Notes under the pieces: generated by a model
Seen by the model: only the letters and a program-made list of their open reading frames with translations
Databases searched by the model: none
Told to the model about the DNA's origin: nothing
Shown: piece after piece, positions 8,907 through 18,800 of the stretch
Layout of the letters: each line of letters opens with the position of its first letter
How positions within the stretch are numbered: the first letter of the stretch is position 1
Origin: Shewanella ulleungensis
Lineage (GTDB): Bacteria; Pseudomonadota; Gammaproteobacteria; Enterobacterales; Shewanellaceae
Assembly: GCF_014648315.1 (NCBI RefSeq)
Contig: NZ_BMQW01000006.1
Span: forward strand, 1 to 64,000
Reading direction: 5' to 3'
DNA length: 64,000 nucleotides
Translations under genes and position numbers: made by a program

Positions 8907-9449
8907 TTGACTATGGAACAAGACACGCTATTAGGGTTGCTTAGTGCAACTGCTGCAGGCGACAAACAAGCCTTTGCTGCTCTGTATAAACAGACCTCTG
9001 GTCAGTTATTTGCCGTAAGTTTAAAAATGCTTGGCAGACGAGAACTCGCCGAAGAAGCCTTGCAAGAAGCCTATGTGAAAATATGGCACAACGCGACCGA
9101 ATACCAACATGGTAAAGGCTTGGTGCTCACATGGATGATTAGCATTGTGCGTTACCGAGCATTAGACATGCTGCGTTATCATAAAGTGCGTAAAGAAGAT
9201 CAATTTGAAGATGGCCAAGAAGCCACGTTCGAAGCCCCTATGTCAGATGAAGGGCCCGATGTAACTAAGACCAAGCTTGATGATTGTATGGGCGAGCTTG
9301 AACCTCAGCAAAAACAGGCCATACATTTAGCCTATTACAATGGCTTAACCCACCATGAAGTGGTTGGGCATTTAGACTTACCATTGGGCACCATTAAAAG
9401 CTGGATCCGTAGAGGCTTACAACAATTGCAGAGGTGTTTAACATTATGA
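8907..9449 (+). CDS. ECF (group 4) RNA polymerase sigma factor
   Basis: About 180 residues, the usual ECF length. Sigma region 2 spans residues about 18-85 (FAALYKQTSGQLFAVSLKML, then ALQEAYVKIWHNA), and region 4 spans about 125-178 (LEPQQKQAIHLAYYNGLTHHEV with helix-turn-helix LPLGTIKSWIRRGLQQL). The C-terminus resembles the ECF sigma factors paired with RskA-type anti-sigma factors. A TTG at 8907 is six bases after AGGAA; an ATG at 8913 is the alternative start. The stop overlaps the next gene's start by ATGA, so sigma and anti-sigma are translationally coupled. A matching promoter motif upstream points to autoregulation. Confidence 0.93.
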   Translation: MTMEQDTLLGLLSATAAGDKQAFAALYKQTSGQLFAVSLKMLGRRELAEEALQEAYVKIWHNATEYQHGKGLVLTWMISIVRYRALDMLRYHKVRKEDQFEDGQEATFEAPMSDEGPDVTKTKLDDCMGELEPQQKQAIHLAYYNGLTHHEVVGHLDLPLGTIKSWIRRGLQQLQRCLTL

Positions 9450-10213
9450 ATTATCGTGACCCCGAATTACGAGATGCATTAGCTGCCGAATACGTATTAG
9501 GCACATTACGTGGTCAGGCTCGTCGCCGTTTTCAAACGTTAATGATGCAGTTCCCAAGCTTGCGCGAAAGCACTTGGCTGTGGGAACAACACCTACATGG
9601 CATGAACGAACGCTTAGCACCCATCGAACCTGATCAAGCTGTGTGGCAACACATCAGCCAACGACTTGGCTTTACCTTGGCAAATGCTGATACTCGTGTT
9701 GCAACCGATAAAACCAATACTGTTCACGAGCAAAGCAGTGAGTCATTAAAACAGCCTCAGTCAAATGTGGTGTCGTTGTCTTCATTTAAGACTCGTTTAT
9801 GGCAAGGTGCTGCCTCATTTGCTACCGCAGCCGCAATAATCTTGGCTGTCGTGTTAGTTAAACAACAATCCATTGATATACCTGTTGCCCAGCAAGTCGC
9901 GGTAGTGCAAGGTGCAGAGTCGCAAGCCTTGTGGTTAATCGAAGTGACTGACAACAGCATTGAAGTACGTTCAACCAGTAACTTTACCCCATTGGCAAAT
10001 AAAGATTATGAGCTGTGGATGATAGCCAAAGGTATTGAAAACCCAATATCACTTGGCTTGTTACCAAAATCGGGTCAACTATCATTGCCTAAAGACAGTC
10101 AATTTGATGCGGTTGATATTGTTGCGTTAGCGGTCAGTTTAGAACCATTGAATGGTTCACCAAATGGCTTGCCGACAGAGGTACTCTACACAGCAGAGTT
10201 AGCCGTATTGTAG
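9446..10213 (+). CDS. Anti-sigma factor, RskA-like, membrane-anchored
   Basis: About 255 residues. The N-terminal ~80 residues (RDPELRDALAAEYVLGTLRG) match the anti-sigma ZAS-like region without the zinc ligands. One transmembrane helix lies near residues 125-145 (ASFATAAAIILAVVLV), and the periplasmic C-terminal RskA domain contains ELWMIAKG and GLLPKSGQLSLP. It should hold the sigma factor inactive at the inner membrane until an envelope or redox signal arrives. The start ATG overlaps the sigma stop by ATGA, with GAGG upstream; a GTG at 9434 also lies in frame. The signal is unknown. Confidence 0.9.
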   Translation: MNYRDPELRDALAAEYVLGTLRGQARRRFQTLMMQFPSLRESTWLWEQHLHGMNERLAPIEPDQAVWQHISQRLGFTLANADTRVATDKTNTVHEQSSESLKQPQSNVVSLSSFKTRLWQGAASFATAAAIILAVVLVKQQSIDIPVAQQVAVVQGAESQALWLIEVTDNSIEVRSTSNFTPLANKDYELWMIAKGIENPISLGLLPKSGQLSLPKDSQFDAVDIVALAVSLEPLNGSPNGLPTEVLYTAELAVL

Positions 10214-10271
10214 CTCCAAGTATCAACTAACAATCATCACTTTTTTTGTGATGAGTTTAATCACCTTAAAT

Positions 10272-10304
10272 AAAACGGCCTAAATAGTATTTAGGCCGTT
10301 TTTT
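10272..10304 (+). terminator. Strong terminator after the sigma/anti-sigma pair
   Basis: AAAACGGCCTAAAT (10272-10285) and ATTTAGGCCGTTTT (10289-10302) form a perfect 14-bp stem with a T6 tail. A weaker CATCAC/GTGATG hairpin with a T7 loop precedes it at 10235-10253. Confidence 0.95.
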
Positions 10305-10408
10305 ATTATTTATTCGAATTTCGATATTTTATTTTCATATTTATTTTGCTTTATTATTAGTGGTTTGGTTTGAATCATCTTGAAATGTAAAAATTAATTC
10401 TAACTTGT

Positions 10409-10436
10409 TGCATCCAATATCGCATCTCAGCCGTTT
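10409..10436 (+). promoter_or_regulatory. Candidate ECF promoter, copy 2 (DUF4331 operon)
   Basis: TGCATCC, 16 bases, then CGTTT, identical in layout to the motif before the sigma gene, and also followed within a few bases by TTGAC as in copy 1. It lies 38 bases before the DUF4331 start and after a strong terminator, so this operon needs its own promoter. Confidence 0.6.
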
Positions 10437-10474
10437 ATTGACATGACTCTACTCAAAACAACAAGGACATAGTC

Positions 10475-12064
10475 ATGCAAGTACTTAAAGTATCGCTCAT
10501 CGCAAGTCTCGTTTGTAGCAGCTTACTAAGCGCTAACACCTTAGCGTCAAGCCACCGAGAAGCACCAAACATTACCCGTATGCCAACATTAGACTCGACC
10601 GACTTTTATGCCTTTAATAGTTACGAAGCTGGCCGTGAAGAATACGTCACGTTAATTGCCAATTACATTCCCCTGCAAGATGCTTACGGCGGACCAAACT
10701 ATTACGCGATGGACCCTGCTGCGATATACAGCATTCACATCGATAATGACGGTGATGCAATAGAAGATTTAACCTTCCAATTTCAATTTACTAACCAACT
10801 TGCCAATAACAATCAAGGCATCGCGTTAACTGTCGGGCCTGCCGGTAATCAACGCACTGTTGCGGTACCACTTAAAAATGTGGGTGCTATTAGTGCGGGC
10901 GATCAAAGTGCCGCAAACGTTACTGAATCTTATCAATTGAGTTTAGTAAAAGGCGCGCAAACGGATGGTAATGTCACAGTATTAAGTAACAGTGCTGGTG
11001 GCACAACATTCAATAAGCCACTTGATTATATTGGTAACAAAAGCTTTGGTGATACTGCTGCCTATGCGGACTATGCCAGCCAATTTGTGTATGAGTTTGC
11101 TATTGAGGGCTGTGAAAGTCCTGCCAAAGTGTTTGTTGGCCAACGTAAAGACCCGTTTGTGGTCAACTTAGGAAAAACCTTTGATTTAGTCAATTACGTA
11201 CCTGTTGAAGGCGATAGTGCTCCAGGTGCTGGCGACCAAGGCGGATTCCCTGGTGGTATTACCCAATCAAGTGAAAACGATGACTTAATGGATAAAAACG
11301 TTACAGCCTTGTCTATTGAAGTACCAAAGTCATGTTTAATCACTCAAGGTAACGGCACGATTGGTGCGTGGACTACTGCGAGTTTACCGCAAGCACGCAT
11401 TTTAAACCCGAACGCTAAAAACGGTAAAACGGAAGTTAACGGTGGTGCATTAACTCAGGTTTCTCGCCTTGGTAATCCATTGGTTAATGAGTTGGTGATT
11501 GGCTTAAAAGACAAAGATACCTTCTCGAGTGCGCATCCAAAAGATGATGCTCAATTTGCTGATTATGTGACTCATCCAAGTTTACCTGAATTGTTAAATA
11601 TTCTATTTAAAGATGCAGTTAATCAAACGCTGGGTACTGATATTGCAACCCTAGCGCCAACAAACTTCCCAAGAACTGACTTAATTACGGCCTTTTTAAC
11701 CGGCTTCGCTGGTGTTAACCAACTTGAAACCGTTACACCATCAGAAATGCTGCGTTTAAATACTGGTATTCCTGCTAAACCACAAGCAATGCAATCAGCT
11801 TTTGGTGTTGCTGGCGATGATTTAGCCGGTTTCCCTAATGGTCGTCGCCCTGGTGATGACGTGGTTGATATTGCACTGCGAGTGGTCATGGGACGTCTAT
11901 GTTATCCAATCCCTGTTAACGGAACAGACACTGACTTAGGTTTGTGTACTAGTGATGATGCCAGTGTCGGTAATGTGCCATTTACCGATGGTGCGCCTGT
12001 GGATGCGAGCATGATGATGGATCACTTCCCTTACTTAGCGACGCCATTGTCGGGTTCAAAATAA
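10475..12064 (+). CDS. DUF4331 family exported protein
   Basis: A 529-residue protein with a signal peptide (cleavage near ANTLA-SS, residues 21-26) followed at once by the family hallmark SSHREAPNITRMPTLDSTDF. DUF4331 covers nearly the whole mature protein. The mature chain has no membrane segments, so it should be periplasmic or secreted. Cysteines are few (C214, C287 and two near the C-terminus). The ATG has AAGGA upstream. It heads an operon with a lipoprotein, a TPR protein and a HupE/UreJ-like membrane protein, behind an ECF-type promoter motif. The molecular function of DUF4331 is not known to me. Confidence 0.9.
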   Translation: MQVLKVSLIASLVCSSLLSANTLASSHREAPNITRMPTLDSTDFYAFNSYEAGREEYVTLIANYIPLQDAYGGPNYYAMDPAAIYSIHIDNDGDAIEDLTFQFQFTNQLANNNQGIALTVGPAGNQRTVAVPLKNVGAISAGDQSAANVTESYQLSLVKGAQTDGNVTVLSNSAGGTTFNKPLDYIGNKSFGDTAAYADYASQFVYEFAIEGCESPAKVFVGQRKDPFVVNLGKTFDLVNYVPVEGDSAPGAGDQGGFPGGITQSSENDDLMDKNVTALSIEVPKSCLITQGNGTIGAWTTASLPQARILNPNAKNGKTEVNGGALTQVSRLGNPLVNELVIGLKDKDTFSSAHPKDDAQFADYVTHPSLPELLNILFKDAVNQTLGTDIATLAPTNFPRTDLITAFLTGFAGVNQLETVTPSEMLRLNTGIPAKPQAMQSAFGVAGDDLAGFPNGRRPGDDVVDIALRVVMGRLCYPIPVNGTDTDLGLCTSDDASVGNVPFTDGAPVDASMMMDHFPYLATPLSGSK

Positions 12065-12074
12065 GGAGTTAATA

Positions 12075-12590
12075 ATGAACACATCAACTAAATCTATCAC
12101 TAAACCATTTCTGTTAATTAGCCTATTAAGTGGCGGTTTGTTGGTTGGGTGTAACTCAGACGACCATAAGATGAACGCCGTTAATAAAGCGCCAATAGTT
12201 GACGACATCATGTTGACCACGGAAACCGAAACCGCAGTTATGGCACAAGTTACTGCCCTGGACAAAGAAGGCGATGTTTTAGGGTTTACCTTAAATCAGC
12301 AACCAAGTTTGGGCATGGTGAGTTTAAAACCCAATGGTGAGTTTACCTATACGCCAAACACTGAAGTCACCGGTACAGATAGCTTTACCATTGCCGTGAC
12401 CGACGGCATTAATGATTCTGTTAATGCCACTGTGATGGTGACGATTGATGCACAACAGTTGCAATTTTCAAGCTTGAGTCGACAGGCATTTTTACAAAAT
12501 GCCAATGATGAACCTCTACGACTCAATGGCCGCGATGTCAGTGATGATGTCAGTGAAGCTAACTTCTATGATGATCTGTTACTAGATTAA
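12075..12590 (+). CDS. Lipoprotein with a cadherin-like/Ig-like domain
   Basis: A 171-residue protein with a lipobox (LLSGGLLVGC, Cys26), so a lipid-anchored envelope protein. Residues about 38-130 form one bacterial Ig/cadherin-like repeat: APIVDDIMLTTETETAV, PSLGMVSLKPNGEFTYTPN, GTDSFTIAVTDG. Such domains mediate adhesion or protein contacts. The C-terminal ~40 residues are acidic (DVSDDVSEANFYDDLLLD). It starts 10 bases after the DUF4331 stop with AAGGAG upstream, so they are co-transcribed. It may tether the DUF4331 protein to a membrane; that is inference. Confidence 0.8.
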   Translation: MNTSTKSITKPFLLISLLSGGLLVGCNSDDHKMNAVNKAPIVDDIMLTTETETAVMAQVTALDKEGDVLGFTLNQQPSLGMVSLKPNGEFTYTPNTEVTGTDSFTIAVTDGINDSVNATVMVTIDAQQLQFSSLSRQAFLQNANDEPLRLNGRDVSDDVSEANFYDDLLLD

Positions 12591-12648
12591 GCATTAACTA
12601 ATCGTAAAACAGGACGAAAATAGCCATGGATGGTATTAAGGAGAATAT

Positions 12649-13752
12649 ATGCAAGGTGTAGCGACTAGGATAATACGTACAACATTAACTGCCTTGATTG
12701 GGGTTGTTGTCGTGTTGGCAAATAACAGTGTGGCAGCCCCATATACGCCAAAATCTGAAGATGAAATTATTGCCACTTGGAAGGTGCTTGACGATTCACC
12801 AACCTATACAAATAATGCAAAGCAAGGCGTTAGCTTAGCGCAAATCAGCGAGTTTATTGAGCAAGGACAGTATCCTGGAGAGGCTGATTATCGTTATGGT
12901 CGCGCCAAAGCATTGTTGCAAGCCAAAATGAGTCAAGAAACTCCCGATGCACAAACTTTTTATTTGTATGCACGCGTGTTACAACATCAGCATCAATTCT
13001 CTAAAGCTATCAAGGCGCTAGAACGTTCTATTACCTTAGACCCACTTGCCGTTAATAGCTGGTTATTAAAAGCCAATATTCATTTAGTGCTAGGTGACAT
13101 AGTCGGTGCTCGTGAAGCCTGTTTGGCGTTAATCGGTAAAGCCGATATTTTATTGATTTCGACTTGTGCGTTAGAAGTGGCAGGGCAAAATGATAAGTTA
13201 CCAGAAAGCTACAATGAGTTGGTGCGATTATACAACCTTTACCAGCCGATCAATGAACAAGAACAATATTGGATAGTGCAAATTTTAGCTGATATGGCAA
13301 TGAGACAAAATCTTGCTGATAATGCCTTAGTGTATTTAAACCAAGTTGATTTACAGCGCGCGCCGGTTAGCTTATTAGCCTTGTGGGCCGACGTGCAAAT
13401 GTCATTACAGCAGCATCAACAAGTTATTGATACATTAGGTGATATTGTTAGCAGTAATCCCATACAAGATGATGCACTCTTGTTGCGTTTAGCCCGAGCT
13501 GAAAAGGCGCTTAATGCTTCTGTTGAATGGCAATGGGCATTTGCTCAACGCGTAGAACTACGCGAACAAAGACAAGACAGCTTGCATGCATCAGAGCTGG
13601 CGCAATATTATTTATATGTTGATGTACAGCCGACAAAAGCATTGTACTGGGCCAAAGTAAACTGGCGTGTTGCAAGGCAAATTAACGATCGTATCTTGCT
13701 AGAAGAAGCGCGTTTATTGCTCAAACAAGAACAAACCAAAGAGACGGTTTAA
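12649..13752 (+). CDS. Exported TPR-repeat protein
   Basis: A 367-residue protein with an N-terminal signal (hydrophobic residues about 10-28, ending VAAPY). Tetratricopeptide-type helices are visible at about 100-165, for example TFYLYARVLQHQHQFSKAIKALERSITLDPLAVNSWLLKA, and further helical pairs run to the C-terminus. TPR scaffolds bind partner proteins; here it probably acts in the periplasm. It lies between the lipoprotein and HupE-like genes with AAGGAG before the ATG. No catalytic residues are apparent. Confidence 0.82.
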   Translation: MQGVATRIIRTTLTALIGVVVVLANNSVAAPYTPKSEDEIIATWKVLDDSPTYTNNAKQGVSLAQISEFIEQGQYPGEADYRYGRAKALLQAKMSQETPDAQTFYLYARVLQHQHQFSKAIKALERSITLDPLAVNSWLLKANIHLVLGDIVGAREACLALIGKADILLISTCALEVAGQNDKLPESYNELVRLYNLYQPINEQEQYWIVQILADMAMRQNLADNALVYLNQVDLQRAPVSLLALWADVQMSLQQHQQVIDTLGDIVSSNPIQDDALLLRLARAEKALNASVEWQWAFAQRVELREQRQDSLHASELAQYYLYVDVQPTKALYWAKVNWRVARQINDRILLEEARLLLKQEQTKETV

Positions 13753-13779
13753 ACCGTACCCAGTAAAAAGGAATACACA

Positions 13780-14904
13780 GTGAACCTTTCTAAGTGGATA
13801 TTGACCACAGCTAAAAGTGTCGTATTGTTCGGCCTGTTGATGGTTAGTCATGCCAGTGTTGCTCATCAAATGAGTACCAGTTATTTGTCGCTCAATTTAG
13901 ATCCGCAAGGGCAGGTACAGGGAGCATGGCAAGTACGCTTTTTCGATCTTTATCAAGTGATTGATATCGATCAGAATCAAAATGGTCAGTTAACCTGGGG
14001 CGAGTTACAGCGTAATCAACTTGCGGTGACCCAATATTTACAATCAAATTTAATGATAAGCCGCAATCAAAACTGTGAACTTGTGTTTGATGTGGCGCAG
14101 CAAGTGGACCAACATTTTAATGAAGGTTATTTAGTCGCCTCATTTAATGGCCAATGCCTGAGTGATGGTGCGCTAAAAATTGATTATCAAGCTTTTTTTG
14201 AGGTCGATACTGACCACAAATCTATTATGACGATTGATACCCCTGAGAATCAATACACAAGAGTTATCAGTAACGACAACCGTACTTTATTGATTAACCT
14301 AGCCGAGAGCTCAACGTTCGACACCGTGAAAGAATATGTCTATCAAGGTGTTATTCATATATGGAAAGGTACCGATCATATTTTATTTTTATTAGCCTTA
14401 TTGTTAACTTGCGTGCTCATTCGAGAACAAAAAAGCTGGCAGGCAATTGAAAGCCCAATAAAAATCATCAAACAAACTGCATGGATAATTACCGCGTTTA
14501 CCTTAGCTCACTCGGTCACATTAACTGCGACAGCATTAGGTATTTTAGATTTTAGTAGCCATTGGGTTGAACTTGGCATCGCTTTATCTGTCTTATTTGC
14601 AGCACTTAATAATATTTGGCCAATTGTACTGCGTTTAGGCTGGATAACTTTTGGCTTTGGTTTACTACACGGAATGGGTTTTGCTGGCGTGCTGGGTGAG
14701 TTGGGATTACCTGAAAACCAAAAATTGCTGGCAATTTTAGCGTTCAACTTAGGTGTTGAAGTGGGCCAATTAGCTATTTTAGCCGTAGTGTTACCGATAC
14801 TGGTTTTTTTTCGTCATCAACGATGGTATCGCGTGTGGGGTATGCAAATAGGTTCCGTAGCGATTGGCATTATGGCAATTCAATGGTCAGTTGAGCGTTT
14901 TTAA
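13780..14904 (+). CDS. HupE/UreJ-family membrane protein with periplasmic N-terminal domain
   Basis: A 374-residue protein. A signal peptide ends near SVAHQ; residues about 28-180 form a periplasmic domain, and residues 190-374 contain six or seven transmembrane helices of the HupE/UreJ_2 family. The metal motif Hx5DH is present (HIWKGTDH). The second classic motif, with two His, is reduced to LLHGMGFAGVLGE, as in the UreJ_2 branch. HupE and UreJ import nickel for hydrogenase or urease; neither enzyme is encoded here, so another metal or role is likely. The segment DIDQNQNGQLTWGELQ looks like an EF-hand loop, suggesting calcium binding. The start is GTG with AAGGA upstream. It is the last gene of the DUF4331 operon. 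Confidence 0.85.
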   Translation: MNLSKWILTTAKSVVLFGLLMVSHASVAHQMSTSYLSLNLDPQGQVQGAWQVRFFDLYQVIDIDQNQNGQLTWGELQRNQLAVTQYLQSNLMISRNQNCELVFDVAQQVDQHFNEGYLVASFNGQCLSDGALKIDYQAFFEVDTDHKSIMTIDTPENQYTRVISNDNRTLLINLAESSTFDTVKEYVYQGVIHIWKGTDHILFLLALLLTCVLIREQKSWQAIESPIKIIKQTAWIITAFTLAHSVTLTATALGILDFSSHWVELGIALSVLFAALNNIWPIVLRLGWITFGFGLLHGMGFAGVLGELGLPENQKLLAILAFNLGVEVGQLAILAVVLPILVFFRHQRWYRVWGMQIGSVAIGIMAIQWSVERF

Positions 14905-15025
14905 TGCATCAAGTTAGCTGAAAGAGTTAACTTCACTTGCTAAAGAGTGGACTTTAGCCATAGTCTCAATCACGATTAGGTTAAATAAGACGGCCATCAG
15001 CAGTCGCTATTTTACTAGCACGCTG

Positions 15026-15403
15026 GTGGCGCTAATATTCGATGCAATAGATTTAGGAGTCGTGTTGGTTGTAATTATTGGGGTAATAGTGACACTCATA
15101 GCCGCGATATTTGCGGTTTATAAACTCAATCAGTGCACTCATCGTATTTACTTATATATCCAAAAACATCATCAAGATGAATATCAGCATTGTAAGACTC
15201 TTGGCGGTATTGCCGGTGGGGGGCAGCGCAACACGTCGCTGTTTGTGATGGAGTCCTTCCACTCAGGTAAACTTGCTAGTGTTGACGACCCGCAATTACA
15301 ACAATTGCGTCAACAACTTACCCGCTTAAAAACATTGTTTATTTTGTCGCCAACATTGATATTTATAATCATAACCCTCATTGCTGAGCTTTGGGTGAGC
15401 TAA
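15026..15403 (+). CDS. Small membrane protein, UspB-like topology
   Basis: About 125 residues with one hydrophobic helix at each end (residues about 10-32 and 103-122) and a hydrophilic middle containing LGGIAGGGQRNTS and a basic helix. The layout recalls universal stress protein B, but identity is not strong enough to name it. The start is uncertain: GTG at 15026 lacks a clear ribosome binding site and GTG at 15062 is very close to AGGAG. It follows the HupE-like gene by 121 bases. Confidence 0.5.
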   Translation: MALIFDAIDLGVVLVVIIGVIVTLIAAIFAVYKLNQCTHRIYLYIQKHHQDEYQHCKTLGGIAGGGQRNTSLFVMESFHSGKLASVDDPQLQQLRQQLTRLKTLFILSPTLIFIIITLIAELWVS

Positions 15404-15831
15404 ATATTACCAAGAAGTTAGCTCTTCCTTTGCAGCAAATATCTTATCCACAGAGTCCAATCTTGGCGGATGGAAAACTTGATTTTATGCACAGCGTTCT
15501 CATATTTGGCGCTACACATATCAAGATAAACTAAACAAAGCTGACACACTCAAGACGCAGTATTTTTGTGCCTTAATTGCAAAGCTATATCTTCTCTATA
15601 AACCGATTATAAGATAGCCCTGCGTTAATTAACTGAACTGAGAGACAAAGGGTAATCCGAATTTCTATCATCAACGTACCAAGATACAAACGTCGTTTAC
15701 GTTTATTCGTGGTTAATTAACGGATAACAACACGCAAAAGCTAGATATTGCATGCTTTCTTCCATAGAATGGTAAGTTAACTTTTTATCAGCAGTGATGA
15801 TTTTTCTGCTCGGTTTTTATTAGGTATATTG
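15404..15831. other. Intergenic stretch without a gene
   Basis: No coding frame or strong hairpin was seen in these 428 bases. A TTATCCACA at 15444-15452 matches a DnaA box, but it is single and there is no origin-like context. Confidence 0.5.
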
Positions 15832-18800
15832 ATGTCGGCGAAACTGTTTAATCTTCCCATTAAGCTTTCATTAGAGATGATCGCGAAACTGTTCTCGGCC
15901 ACGCAAATTCAAAAAGCACAAAACTACTTGATCCAAGGTCGAGTATTGGAAGTGAGCGCCAGCAGTGATAATCATGATATCGAAGCCTATGTTGAAGGTT
16001 CTGCTGAAGAGCCATACCGCCAAGAAATCACCCTCGTCAATGTTAACCACAAAATAGTGATGCGCTCGCATTGCACTTGCCCTGTTCGCACAAACTGCAA
16101 ACACGTTGCCGCCGCGATGTTGGCGCTGGTAGATAAAAAACCAGTAGAAGAGCAACGCATTCACCAATGGTTACGTCAGCTCGACGAACAAAAAACAGTG
16201 ACTGAGTTTGAAGATGAGGAAGAGGAAAAAGACCGCATTATTTATGTGCTCTCTAATGACCCTAATGGTATTTTTGTCGAATTTAAACGCAGTAAACTCA
16301 ATAAGAAAGGTCAATATAACAAAGGCAGTAAACTGGCGTTAACCGATATTCGTTACAGTATGCCGTGGTGGATTGGTCCTGACGATAAACAAATTATTAG
16401 TTTATTACTCTCTTCTAATAATCAAGGTTCTAAAATCTACATCGATGGTGAAATCTCATACCTTGCTTTGGTCAAAATGCTTGCCGAACAAGTGTGTTTT
16501 TGGGAAGAAAATCGCACGCCATTAACTTGGGCTAAATCGATTGTGCCAGAGTTTATTTGGTGTGAACTGGATAAAAAACACACGCAAATGCAAATGCGTA
16601 TGCCCGGGCTTGAAAACTGGGAGTTTCTTGCTACTGAGCCGCCATTGTATGTTGAATTAGATTATTTACGCTTAGGTAAAATCGATACCGATTTGTCGGC
16701 CAAAAAACTCAGCTTATTGCAACATATGCCACCTGTTCCACTGGCGCAAGTGGATCAAATTAGCCACAAAATGTTACAGCACTTTTCGCCTAAAACCGTG
16801 CCTGTACCGAGTGAAATCGATTTTTGTGAGATCAGCGACCCATTGAAAACTAAACTGGTTTTTACCCGCGAAATTTATGCTAACAATCCCATATTGCAAC
16901 CTGTCATTAGAGTTGAACAGCATTATGGCGATATCAGTTTTAATGCCTCACTGAAGCCTGAACGTATTAGTTTAGTTAAAAAGGGCAGTGTTCAATATCA
17001 AGTGCATCGTCATGTTGACCAAGAATTAGCTATTTTACAAGCATTGACTGAAGCTGGTTTAGTGACGTTTATTCCGAGTGAATATGGTAAGCAACCTGAG
17101 TACTTTTTAAGTGTTGGTTTGTTACCTGAATCGATTTTCGAGTGGTCTGACTTAACTGAAAATGGCCTTGATGCATTAACGGCGCTGGGCGTTGAAATTG
17201 AGTTTGAAGATGACTTTGACTTAAACATTGTCGATGCGCAGTTAGATGTTGATTTGGTCGACGATGATGAGTCTGGTTGGTTTTCACTGTCACTGAGCGC
17301 CGATATTGAAGGTCAAAATGTACCCTTATTAGCCTTAGTGGCTCGTTGGTTGCAACAAAATGGTGAGCCAGCTGATGACGATGAATTGATCCTTCCTGGC
17401 CCAAATGGTGGTTTTATTAAAATAAAAGCCAAAACCATTAAGCCATTGATTTCGATTATTCAAGAATTGTTTAATCGTCACTCTGGCGATCATATTGCTA
17501 TACCGCGAAACCGTGCCCACATTCTTAATGAATTATCTGCCAGCGATGTACGTTTACTTAATGGCGAAAGAGTGCGCAACCTGGCGGCAAAATTAGCTGA
17601 ATTCAAAGGGGTAACAGAAGTTGAGTTACCAGCGGGCTTAAATGCCACGCTGCGTGATTATCAAAAACAAGGTTTCGATTGGCTGTGCTTTTTAAAAGAG
17701 TACCAACTGGGTGGAATTTTAGCCGACGACATGGGCTTAGGTAAAACCATCCAAACCTTGGCGTTTTTACTTAAAGCAAAACAAGACGCCACTGAACATC
17801 GAACCAGCCTAATTGTGTGTCCAACCAGCTTAGTGGGCAACTGGCTTAAAGAAGCCAACAAATTTGCCCCGTCACTTAATGTAGTGGTTATTCATGGCAA
17901 TAAACGCCAACCATTGTTAGATCAAATCAATGAGTTTGATGTGGTGGTAACAACGTATCCGTTAATGCTTCGTGATGAAGCCATTTACGGCGATTATGTG
18001 TTTGACCATATTATTTTGGATGAAGCACAGCAAATCAAAAATGCTCAAGCGAAAGTGACTCAGGTGATTAAAACCTTAAAAGGAAAGTTTCGTTTGTGTT
18101 TGTCGGGCACGCCGCTTGAAAACCACCTAGGCGAGCTGAAATCACTAATGGATTTTTGTTTGCCTGGATTATTAGGTCAACACAGTTACTTTAATAAAGA
18201 GTTTCGTGGCCCGATTGAGAAACAAGCGGATGTTGAAAAATCTGTATTGCTGAGTAAGCGTATTTCGCCGTTTATGTTGCGCCGCACTAAAAAAGAAGTC
18301 GTGTCTGAACTACCTGAAAAAACCGAGATTATCCAAACCCTTGAGCTTGAGAAAGACCAGCGTAACTTGTACGAGTCTATCCGCCTGGTGATGGAGAAAA
18401 AACTGCGGGAACTGTTTGCTAAAAAAGGCGTGTCGAGTAGCCATATTGAGTTTTTAGATGCGTTATTAAAGTTACGTCAGGCTTGTTGCGATCCTCGCCT
18501 TGTTAAACTTGAGCAAGCACAGCAAGTAAAAGACAACGCTAAACTCACCTGGTTAATTCAAAACGTACCCGAGATGATTGAAGAAGGCCGCAAAATCCTT
18601 ATTTTCAGTCAATTTACCGGTATGCTCGCGCTGATTGAAGATGAGTTAAAAACCATGGTAATAAGCTACAGTAAGTTAACTGGCCAAACGCGTGACAGAC
18701 AAACTCAAATTGATGCGTTTCAAGAGGGTGATAACTCGGTATTTTTAATCAGTTTAAAAGCGGGCGGAACGGGGCTTAATTTAACGGCTGCCGATACCGT

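Noticed and set aside
15444..15452. DnaA box TTATCCACA
   Set aside because: Single copy without an AT-rich element, further boxes or replication genes nearby; a chance match is likely.
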